A stretch of DNA of 5,844 nucleotides from an uncultured delta proteobacterium (lineage in GTDB: Bacteria > Myxococcota_A > Polyangia > Polyangiales > Ga0077539), in assembly GCA_903860995.1 (NCBI GenBank), contig CAIOSS010000406.1, positions 1 through 5,844 on the forward strand. The letters are read 5' to 3'. The stretch's first letter is position 1, and every line of letters begins with the position of its first letter. The position numbers were made by a program, and so were the translations under genes. A model generated the notes under the pieces. It worked only from the letters and a program-made list of their open reading frames with translations. It was not told the DNA's origin and made no database searches. Below are positions 1-5,844 of this stretch, one piece after another.

Positions 1-902
1 CGGCGCACGGCCGCCCCGCGGGGGCCGGGGCCCGCGCCCACGGTGATCGACACGCCCTCGCGCCGCGCGTCGTCGTCGTCGTCGTCAAGGGCGCCCTCGA
101 GGGGCTCGAGCAGCTCCGGGGGGACCAGCTCGTCGAGGGAGTCGTCGCCCGCCGCGGTGAGCTCGAGCGAGGCGGGGTCGCCGCCCACCACGCTCAGCGC
201 GCGCCGCAGGGTCTCCTCGACCTCCTGGGTGACGTCCGGCGGCGCCCACGAGGTGGCGTCGTCGAGGCCCGACGGGGTCTCCGCGAGCCACGCCTGGACC
301 GTCGCCAGCGCCCCGTCGCCGGGCACGCCCAGGGGCGGGATCGTCGACGTGGTCATGGTCACCACGGGCATGCTCGACAGCGGGGCACTGGGCTGCGGGG
401 TGAGCGACGGGCGGCGCGGCACCGGGGTCTCGATCTTCGGGAAGCTCTGGCGCGAGGGCGCGCGGAGCCTCGGTTCGGTGATCGACGAGCGAGGGCGGGC
501 CGGCGGCGGCGGCGGCGGCACGCTCGGAAACGCCGTGGTCACCATCGACCCGAGGAGCTCGACCAGCGACTCGGGCGACACCGGCCGCGGGAGGATGACG
601 TCCGCGCCGGACTTGAGCGCCCGCGCGCCGACCTCCGCGCCGACCCCAAGCAGCACCACCGGGACCGGGCCCCGGCGTCGCACCTGCACGACCGCCTCCA
701 ACACCCCGGGGACGGCCTCGTCGACCACCACCAGCCGCGCCCGCTCGGCGAGCGCCACCTCGTCGAGCCGCTCGGCCGAGGCCGAGACCACCAGGTAGCG
801 CGCCGCGCGGAGGGCGTCGATGAGCGCGCCGTCCTCGGGAGACAGCACCACCACCACGCGCTGCACGGTGCGGATCTCGGTGCTGTCGCTCGTCTCGGTC
901 AA
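1..902 (-). CDS. Receiver-like (pseudo-response-regulator) protein, partial at C-terminus
   Basis: This frame is open for 300 codons from a TTG at 902 to the left edge, so the C-terminus is missing. Residues 14-121 look like a receiver fold: a hydrophobic strand at 16-20, then LVVVDEAVPG at 57-66, which aligns with the phospho-Asp strand (D61 as acceptor), then PVPVVLLG and GADVILPRPVSPESL at 99-113. The acidic pair after the first strand is absent (LSPED), the usual Thr/Ser is Gly86, and the conserved Lys before Pro is Arg106, so normal phosphorylation switching is doubtful. Residues 122-170 are a Pro/Ser/Arg linker with six consecutive Pro. Residues 175-278 are acidic and end in six Asp. 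TTG is preferred because GGAG lies 5 nt upstream; GTG at 908 and ATG at 965 are in frame. It is divergent from the ABC genes. Myxobacterial proteins of this style often carry a further C-terminal domain (for example DUF4388/PATAN); that cannot be seen here. Its role is unknown, probably signalling or scaffolding. Confidence 0.75.
   Translation of the reverse strand, partial: MTETSDSTEIRTVQRVVVVLSPEDGALIDALRAARYLVVSASAERLDEVALAERARLVVVDEAVPGVLEAVVQVRRRGPVPVVLLGVGAEVGARALKSGADVILPRPVSPESLVELLGSMVTTAFPSVPPPPPPARPRSSITEPRLRAPSRQSFPKIETPVPRRPSLTPQPSAPLSSMPVVTMTTSTIPPLGVPGDGALATVQAWLAETPSGLDDATSWAPPDVTQEVEETLRRALSVVGGDPASLELTAAGDDSLDELVPPELLEPLEGALDDDDDDARREGVSITVGAGPGPRGAAVR
69..86. repeat. (GTC)6 trinucleotide tract coding poly-Asp
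   Basis: There are six perfect GTC units, read on the minus strand as six GAC codons (Asp273-278 of the receiver-like protein). The tract sits in an acidic, probably disordered segment. In-frame gain or loss of units would alter length without a frameshift. Confidence 0.85.
501..518. repeat. (CGG)6 trinucleotide tract coding poly-Pro
   Basis: Six perfect CGG units are read on the minus strand as six CCG codons (Pro129-134). They lie just after the receiver-like domain, at the start of the Pro-rich linker, and mark the domain boundary. Confidence 0.85.
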
Positions 903-1005
903 CGCCACTCCAGGCCCCCATGGTAGCCGAGTTCGTCGCCCGTCCGCAGCATCGCAATCGCCCATCGCGCGCTCGGGGAGATGGTCTATCTTCCGCGTCG
1001 ACCAC
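903..1005. promoter_or_regulatory. Divergent intergenic region; possible -10 for the ABC genes
   Basis: These 103 bp separate the divergent receiver-like gene and the ABC ATPase genes and should hold both promoters. On the plus strand TATCTT at 987-992 matches four of six bases of a sigma-70 -10 box, but no good -35 lies 16-18 nt upstream. If it is real, transcription would start near 999, giving a leader of only about 6-7 nt before the GTG at 1006. That would fit the lack of a Shine-Dalgarno sequence close to that start. No clear promoter was found on the minus strand. Confidence 0.3.
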
Positions 1006-2015
1006 GTGACCGAACCGCTGCTCTCCATCCGTCACCTCTGCACGGAGTTCGCGACCGACGAGGGCAGGCTCCGCGCCGTCGACGACGTGTCCTTCGACCT
1101 CGCGCCCGGCGGCGCCCTCGGCCTCGTCGGCGAGTCCGGCTGCGGCAAGAGCGTGACCTCCCTTTCCATCCTCCGGCTCATCCAGTCGCCGGGGCGCATC
1201 GCGTCCGGGGAGATCCGCTTCGAGGGCAGCGACCTCCTGGGGCTCTCCGAGCGCGAGATGCGCAAGGTGCGCGGCGCCCGCATCGGGATGATCTTCCAGG
1301 AGCCCATGAGCTCGCTCAACCCCGTGTACACGGTGGGCGACCAGATCGCGGAGGTGCTCATCCTGCACCGCGCGCTCTCGCGCCGCGCCGCGTGGGAGCG
1401 CGCCGTCGACCTTCTTACCCAGGTGGGTATTCCCTCCCCCGGCGAGCGCGCCGGGGCCTACCCCCACCAGCTCTCCGGCGGCATGCGGCAGCGGGTGATG
1501 ATCGCCATGGCCCTCGCGTGCGAGCCCCGGCTGCTCATCGCCGACGAGCCGACGACGGCCCTCGACGTGACCATCCAGGCGCAGATCATCGAGCTGCTGC
1601 GCGACCTGCGCGCGCGGCTCAACATGGCGGTGCTGCTCATCACGCACGACCTCGGGCTCGTGGCGGAGTTCGCCGAGGACGTGGTGGTGATGTACGCAGG
1701 CCGGGTGGTGGAGCGCGCCCCGGTCGCGGAGCTCTTCGCCGACCCGCGGCACCCGTACACCCAGGGGCTCCTGCGCTCGGTGCCGAGCTACGGCGACAAC
1801 CTCGGGGCGCGGCGGCTCCCGACCATCGCGGGGATGGTCCCGGACCTCCGGCGGCTGCCGACGGGGTGTCGCTTCCGCGACCGATGCGACCAGGCCTTCG
1901 CGCTCTGCGCCGAGCAGGAGCCGCCGCTCTACCGCGTGGCCGCCGCGCAGGAGCTGCGGGGAGAGCGCGCCGAGCTCGACGCCCGGCGGCAGTCGCGCTG
2001 CCACCTGGAGGGCAC

Positions 2016-2019
<4 letters not shown>
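1006..2019 (+). CDS. Peptide/nickel-type ABC importer ATP-binding protein (OppD/DppD-like)
   Basis: This 337-residue protein, a normal OppD/DppD length, is a cytoplasmic ATPase that would power a peptide- or nickel-type importer. All nucleotide-binding motifs are present: Walker A GESGCGKS at 42-49, Q-loop Gln98 in the MIFQEPMSSLNP segment, signature LSGGM at 156-160, Walker B LLIADEP at 176-182, D-loop ALD, and the switch His214 in ITHD. The C-terminal oligopeptide-transporter extension follows (HPYTQGLL, then GCRFRDRC). Cys288, Cys294, Cys301 and Cys332 form the four-Cys pattern known to bind a [4Fe-4S] cluster in DppD proteins. GTG at 1006 is chosen because homology begins a few residues later (LLSIRHL) and upstream codons are antisense to the divergent gene; no Shine-Dalgarno is close by, since GGGGAG ends 25 nt upstream. 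It overlaps the next ATPase by 4 nt. The substrate cannot be told from the ATPase. Confidence 0.93.
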
Positions 2020-2989
<970 letters not shown>

Positions 2990-2990
<1 letters not shown>

Positions 2991-3031
2991 CACCCGCCCG
3001 GCGGAATCCAGTGAACATCCACCCCGGGTGC
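2990..3031. repeat. 7-bp inverted repeat after the ABC genes
   Basis: GCACCCG at 2990-2996 is perfectly complementary to CGGGTGC at 3025-3031, with a 28-nt loop. It begins at the last base of the OppF-like stop codon and ends before the lipoprotein start. The right arm also lies in a tight CACCC-c-GGGTG palindrome at 3020-3030. There is no U-tract, so it could be a weak Rho-independent-like structure, an operator or chance. Confidence is low given the GC content. Confidence 0.25.
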
Positions 3032-3041
3032 GCTCGTCGGT

Positions 3042-3047
3042 TATGCT
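3042..3047 (+). promoter_or_regulatory. Possible -10 box for the lipoprotein gene
   Basis: TATGCT matches four of six bases of the sigma-70 -10 consensus and lies about 40 nt before the ATG in an otherwise GC-rich gap. No convincing -35 hexamer is found 16-18 nt upstream. It is a weak call, but the 97-bp gap after the ABC genes makes a separate promoter plausible. Confidence 0.2.
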
Positions 3048-3076
3048 CGGCTGCTCCTCTCAAGTGCAACGAACCC

Positions 3077-3080
3077 GGAG
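3077..3080 (+). promoter_or_regulatory. Ribosome binding site fixing the lipoprotein start
   Basis: GGAG lies 7 nt before the ATG at 3088. It is the reason for preferring 3088 over the in-frame GTG/ATG codons further upstream at 3028 and 3043, which would put extra polar residues ahead of the signal peptide. Confidence 0.7.
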
Positions 3081-3087
3081 TTCAATC

Positions 3088-3855
3088 ATGCGTAGCGTCC
3101 CCCGCGTCCTCCTCGTCCTGTCCTTCGCGGTGCCCGTCGGCTGCACCGTCCACACGATCCCGGCGCAGTCCACGGTCTATGCCCAGCCCGCCCAGGGCGC
3201 CGTGTACGCCCAGCCCGTGCAGGCCACCGCGGTCGCGCAGCCGTCGTACGGCGCGGGCGTCGCGGCCGGCGGAGGGGCGTGGGGCGCTTCGGGCGGCGTA
3301 TCGGTCGGCGTCCCGCAGCCCGGCTACGCCGTCGGCGTCGCCCAGCCCACGCAGCCCGGCTACGCCGTCGGGGTCAACACCGGCGTCGGGGTCGGCGTCG
3401 CCCAGCCCGCGCAGCCTGGCTACGCCGTCGGTCCCACGATGGGCGTCGGCGTCGCCCAGCCCGCGCGGCCCGCGCAGACCGCCGTCGGGGTCAACGTCGG
3501 CGCCAACCCCGTCGGCATGAACGTCTCGCCCACCATGCCGGTCGCCGCCCGCCCGGGCTCCGCGATCGTCGTCGGCGTGCAGCCCGGCATGGCCGCCCCG
3601 CCCCCCGGCGCCGGGATGAACCCCACCTACCGCGCGCCGAGCGGCACCATGGGCGTCGCCGTCCCGGCGGGCGGACAGGTCACCGCCAACCCGGGCGGCA
3701 CCATCATGGCGCCGACCCTCGCGCCCAACGCCCAGCGCCCGCAGACCGTCGGCGTCGGCGTGACCACCGCCGCCCAGGGCCCGATGCCGCCGGTCTACCG
3801 CCGCCCCATCGACCCCGCGCAGATCACCGCGCAGCCCGTCCCGATGCCCCGCTGA
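3088..3855 (+). CDS. Low-complexity Ala/Val/Gly/Pro/Gln-rich probable lipoprotein
   Basis: This 255-residue protein resembles no family I recognise. Residues 1-19 form a short signal peptide (basic start, a hydrophobic LLVLSFAV core) ending in PVGC. Cys19 is the only Cys and fits the lipidated residue, though Pro at -3 departs from the usual Leu/Val lipobox. The mature part is almost entirely Ala, Val, Gly, Pro, Gln, Thr, Asn and Met, with no Glu, no Lys, one Asp (242) and one Leu (211), so its few charges are nearly all Arg. Repeats include YAQP (31-34, 40-43), QPGYAVG (77-83, 89-95, 109-115) and VGVAQP (82-87, 102-107, 120-125). It is likely disordered or extended on the outer-membrane or periplasmic side. 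It has its own strong ribosome site and probably its own promoter. The signal peptide and codon-biased open frame support a real gene; its function is unknown. Confidence 0.8.
   Translation: MRSVPRVLLVLSFAVPVGCTVHTIPAQSTVYAQPAQGAVYAQPVQATAVAQPSYGAGVAAGGGAWGASGGVSVGVPQPGYAVGVAQPTQPGYAVGVNTGVGVGVAQPAQPGYAVGPTMGVGVAQPARPAQTAVGVNVGANPVGMNVSPTMPVAARPGSAIVVGVQPGMAAPPPGAGMNPTYRAPSGTMGVAVPAGGQVTANPGGTIMAPTLAPNAQRPQTVGVGVTTAAQGPMPPVYRRPIDPAQITAQPVPMPR
3316..3462 (+). repeat. Imperfect tandem repeats inside the lipoprotein gene
   Basis: A 20-nt unit starting CAGCCCGGCTACGCCG occurs at 3316-3335 and 3352-3371, and with one change at 3412-3431. An 18-nt unit GTCGGCGTCGCCCAGCCC occurs exactly at 3331-3348, 3391-3408 and 3445-3462. 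They encode QPGYAVG and VGVAQP. Near-identity at the DNA level, not only in protein, points to recent duplication within the gene. Confidence 0.85.
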
Positions 3856-4005
3856 GCTCCCTCGCGGGTCGGCTCCCCCCCCCCGCTCCGGGACCGCTCG
3901 CCCGCGACTCCCAGCCATCCACCGCTCCGACCTCCCCGCCGCTCCGCCGCTCTGCGCATGCTGTCGGCCATGCAAACACCCTGGCTCGCCGGCGCCTCGG
4001 GGGTG

Positions 4006-4022
4006 CTCACCCGCTGGGTGGG
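4006..4022 (+). other. Compact hairpin, possible terminator-like structure
   Basis: CTCACCC at 4006-4012 pairs with GGGTGGG at 4016-4022 (one G-U pair) around a 3-nt GCT loop. The stem is strong and tight, but no U-run follows, so it is not a standard intrinsic terminator. It lies 150 nt past the lipoprotein stop. Confidence 0.25.
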
Positions 4023-4045
4023 GTGATTCCGCGCCGACCGCATTG

Positions 4046-4066
4046 ACGCCGCGCCGCGGACGGCGT
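4046..4066. repeat. Inverted repeat upstream of the isoprenoid-synthase-like gene
   Basis: ACGCCG (4046-4051) and CGGCGT (4061-4066) are perfect inverted arms around a 9-nt centre; two G-U pairs and a U-A pair could extend the RNA stem. Each arm is flanked by TTGA (4043-4046 and 4066-4069). It lies 74 nt before the ATG and could be an operator or leader hairpin. Confidence 0.3.
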
Positions 4067-4139
4067 TGAACGGCGCAGCGCCCGGGCGCGTCCAGGCGAA
4101 ACGCCACCGCTGGGGCGCGGAAGGCCTCCCACTCCTCCG

Positions 4140-5207
4140 ATGTCACCCCTCGAGACTCCTCCCCGCGCGGCCCCGCGCGCCGCCGCCCCGCTGCCCCCGC
4201 GCGCCGAGCGGGTCGCGGCCGTGCGCGCGCTCATGGGCGAGCCCGACCGCTCGGTGCGCCACCTGGCAGCGGGCATCCGGGCGACCGCGCGGCGGCACTT
4301 CGACCTCCACGTAGAGCCCCTCATCGACGCCGCCTGGCCCGGCCTTCGCGGCACCGCCTTCGAGGAGAAGCTCCGCATCGGGGCCTGCGACCTCTACGCC
4401 TCCGCGCCGTACACCGCCCTCCTGTGCGCGCCCCGTCGGCCGCCGCTGGTGCGCGTGGTCACCGGCGCCGGCAACCTGCTCCCGCTGCCGACCGCCGCGC
4501 TGGCGCTCCTCGGCCGCGGCGCGATGGAGCTCCTCGGGCGCTACGCCTACCCCGCGCAGCAGCGCAGCATCGCGCTGGTCGCGGCCTTCATCGTGGTGGT
4601 CGACCACGCGCTCGACCACTGCATGGACGACCCGCCCGCCCTGCGCGGCCCGCGCCTCGAGGCCGTCATCGCCGGGCGCTCGCCCGCGGACAGCCCCGCG
4701 CTCGCGCTCACCCGCGCGCTCGCCGTCGCGATGGCCGAGGGCCTCGACCCGGCCGACCGAGGGGCCTTCGACGCGGCGATGGAGCGCGTGACGGGGTGGA
4801 TACGCGCGGAGGTGCGCGCGATGCTCGGCGAGCCCGACCCGTCGGGCCTCGGCCACCGCCTCGCAGGGGTCGAGGGCACCATCGACGGGCTGCTCTTCCC
4901 GGTGGTCCGCTACGCGGGAGAGGGCGCGCGCGCATGGATGTACGACGTCTCCCTCTTCGTGCAGGTGATGGACGACTGGTTCGACGCCGAGGCCGACGCG
5001 CGCGACCGCCGCGACACGCCGGTCACCACCGGCCGCTGGACCCTGGTCGACGTCGCCGCCGCATGGCACCGCAGCGCCGACGGCATCGAGTCGCTGGTGC
5101 GCGCCTCGGGCCTCGACTCGCCCCGCTACGTGCGCTTCGTGCGCGCGGCCTACGTGCTGATGATGCACGAGGTGATGGAGGCCATGGCCGTGAGGCCCGA
5201 CGCGTGA
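4140..5207 (+). CDS. Class I (trans) isoprenoid-synthase-like protein
   Basis: This 355-residue, mostly alpha-helical protein has two aspartate-rich motifs at the spacing of class I isoprenoid synthases. The first is D155-x3-D159-x3-D163-D164 in a hydrophobic helix (VVVDHALDHCMDD), followed by LRGP. The second is QVMDDWFDAEAD at 275-286 (D278, D279, D282, D286), followed by RRDTP, resembling the second Mg2+-diphosphate motif (DDxxD) of polyprenyl synthetases. In that superfamily these Asp bind Mg2+ and the allylic diphosphate. The GKxxRP substrate motif of chain-elongating prenyl synthases is not seen, nor the NSE motif of terpene cyclases, so substrate and product are unknown. Residues 1-24 are Ala/Pro-rich; with no good Shine-Dalgarno near 4140 (GGAAGG is 15 nt away), translation might start at GTG 4221 or ATG 4233. 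It overlaps the ArsA-type gene as GTGA, indicating a shared operon. The fold assignment is moderately sure; the activity is not. Confidence 0.65.
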   Translation: MSPLETPPRAAPRAAAPLPPRAERVAAVRALMGEPDRSVRHLAAGIRATARRHFDLHVEPLIDAAWPGLRGTAFEEKLRIGACDLYASAPYTALLCAPRRPPLVRVVTGAGNLLPLPTAALALLGRGAMELLGRYAYPAQQRSIALVAAFIVVVDHALDHCMDDPPALRGPRLEAVIAGRSPADSPALALTRALAVAMAEGLDPADRGAFDAAMERVTGWIRAEVRAMLGEPDPSGLGHRLAGVEGTIDGLLFPVVRYAGEGARAWMYDVSLFVQVMDDWFDAEADARDRRDTPVTTGRWTLVDVAAAWHRSADGIESLVRASGLDSPRYVRFVRAAYVLMMHEVMEAMAVRPDA

Positions 5208-5844
5208 CGACGCCGCGCACACCCCCGCGCAGCCTCGCGCCCGCGGTGCTGGTGATGGGCAAAGGGGGCGTGGGAAAGACCACCGTCGCCGCGGCGCTCG
5301 CCACGCTCGAGGCCGAGACCCGCGGTCGCGCGGTGCTGGTGGAGTTCGGCGACGGGGAGTCCGGGCGGCGCGCGCTCGGGGCCGCGCACCGGGGCGTCGA
5401 GCACCTGGTGATCACCCCCGCGGAGGCCATCCAGCGGGGCGCGACGCCGCTCTTCGGGTCGGCCACGCTGGCGAAGCTCGCGCTGGGAAACTTCGCCATG
5501 CGCCCGCTGCTGCGCGCGGCGCCCGCCATCCGGGAGCTCGCGATGCTGGAGTCGGTGCGGCAGGTGGTGGCCGCGCGGCCGGGGGTGCGCGTCGTGGTGG
5601 ACATGCCCGCGACGGGTCACGCGGTGGCGTGGCTGCGCACGGCGAAGCAGGGGCGGGAGTTCCTGGGGTCGGGGCCGATGTTCGAGCTGTGCGACCGGGT
5701 GGCGCGCGAGCTCGTGGCGCCCGGCTGCGCGTCCATCGTGGTGGTCACGCTCCCCGAGCGGCTCGTGCTCGAAGAGACCCTGGAGCTGTGCGAGTCGGTC
5801 GCGCTCGACCCGGGCCTGGAGGTCGCCCGCGTGGTGGTCAACCG
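5204..5844 (+). CDS. ArsA/Get3-type anion-transporting ATPase, partial at C-terminus
   Basis: The first 213 codons of a deviant-Walker-A (SIMIBI class) ATPase are visible. GKGGVGKTT at 19-27 has the signature Lys20 of ArsA, Get3 and MinD. VVVDMPATGHAVAWL at 130-144 matches the ArsA/Get3 switch segment (usually DTAPTGHTLR). VVTLPERLVLEET at 180-192 matches the family's PE...ET block, and VVVN at 210-213 ends on the conserved Asn expected to contact the nucleotide base. The usual DPAHS motif is replaced by FGDGES at 48-53, with D50 in the place of the catalytic Asp. That pattern resembles actinobacterial and myxobacterial ArsA-like proteins not tied to arsenic. Cysteines at 163, 175 and 196 do not obviously match the E. 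coli ArsA metalloid site. The GTG start overlaps the previous stop, with GAGG 8 nt upstream. Substrate unknown; arsenite transport is not supported by the neighbours. Confidence 0.9.
   Translation, partial: MTTPRTPPRSLAPAVLVMGKGGVGKTTVAAALATLEAETRGRAVLVEFGDGESGRRALGAAHRGVEHLVITPAEAIQRGATPLFGSATLAKLALGNFAMRPLLRAAPAIRELAMLESVRQVVAARPGVRVVVDMPATGHAVAWLRTAKQGREFLGSGPMFELCDRVARELVAPGCASIVVVTLPERLVLEETLELCESVALDPGLEVARVVVN

Larger units (their letters stand above)
3856..4139. other. 284-bp intergenic region without a supported gene
   Basis: Nothing here looks coding: open frames crossing it are continuations or antisense shadows of neighbours. It contains a run of ten C at 3875-3884, a GCATG/CATGC inverted repeat at 3956-3973, a compact hairpin at 4006-4022 and another inverted repeat at 4046-4066. 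It should include the end of the lipoprotein transcript and the promoter of the next gene. A TTGACG (-35-like) at 4043-4048 has only a poor -10 (TTGAAC, three of six matches) 17 nt downstream. Confidence 0.6.

Noticed and set aside
43..798. 251-codon plus-strand open frame
   Set aside because: It is Ser/Thr/Arg-rich low-complexity sequence antisense to the receiver-like gene, which has a recognisable fold; treated as a shadow.
85..2004. 639-codon open frame on the minus strand
   Set aside because: It runs antisense to the whole OppD-like gene and out of frame with the receiver-like gene. Its protein is Arg/Gly/Ala/His-rich with no domain, as expected of a shadow frame in GC-rich DNA.
981..2015. 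N-terminal extension of the OppF-like gene from ATG 981
   Set aside because: This stretch is the OppD-like gene read out of frame, Arg/Pro-rich and without motifs. GTG at 2016 has a good ribosome site and matches the family N-terminus.
3003..3038. ECF-sigma promoter (GGAAT ... CGTC) before the lipoprotein
   Set aside because: The gap between the elements is 27 nt, well over the usual 15-18.
3862..3907. Stem of TCGCGGG and CCCGCGA after the lipoprotein stop
   Set aside because: The arms pair, but the loop exceeds 30 nt and no U-run follows; likely chance in this base composition.
3082..4146. 354-codon minus-strand open frame over the lipoprotein
   Set aside because: It is a Gly/Asp/Ala/Arg-rich mirror of the lipoprotein repeats. 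The plus strand has a signal peptide and ribosome site; this frame has neither.
4590..4990. UbiA-type membrane prenyltransferase
   Set aside because: UbiA has NDxxDxxxD followed by DxxxDxxxD and about nine membrane helices. Here the motif order is reversed and only a few short hydrophobic stretches exist.
4143..5222. 359-codon minus-strand open frame over the isoprenoid-like gene
   Set aside because: It is Arg/His/Gly/Ala-rich, motif-free and antisense to a frame with clear aspartate-rich motifs.

Overview
This 5.8 kb window is very GC-rich (roughly 70-75% by eye), with a strong G/C bias at third codon positions, frequent GTG/TTG starts and long open shadow frames on both strands. Together with a Pro/Ala/Gly-rich lipoprotein, a receiver-like protein with a long linker, and an ArsA-type ATPase, this suggests a high-GC Gram-negative bacterium, most likely a myxobacterium (Myxococcota/Polyangia type). 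That placement is inferred from style and gene types, not from a marker gene. No rRNA, tRNA, CRISPR array, insertion sequence or phage gene was seen.

Layout. (1) 1-902, minus strand: the N-terminal 300 codons of a receiver-like protein that runs off the left edge. It has a degenerate response-regulator receiver domain, a proline-rich linker and an acidic stretch. (2) 903-1005: a short divergent intergenic region. (3) 1006-2990, plus strand: two ATP-binding subunits of a peptide/nickel-type ABC importer (OppD/DppD and OppF/DppF), overlapping by a GTGA tetranucleotide. No permease or binding-protein gene lies next to them. (4) 3088-3855: a low-complexity probable lipoprotein built of Ala, Val, Gly, Pro and Gln, with no Glu or Lys and a single Cys. 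(5) 3856-4139: a 284-bp gap holding a ten-C run and three small inverted repeats. (6) 4140-5207: a protein with two aspartate-rich motifs like class I (trans) isoprenoid synthases. (7) 5204-5844: the N-terminal part of an ArsA/Get3-type ATPase, overlapping gene 6 by GTGA and running off the right edge.

The two ABC ATPases almost certainly form a heterodimer that energises a permease encoded elsewhere. The least familiar part is the right-hand pair: a divergent isoprenoid-synthase-like protein translationally coupled to an ArsA-family ATPase whose usual DPAH motif is replaced. This is the best candidate here for an undescribed system, but the right edge cuts off the rest of the operon.
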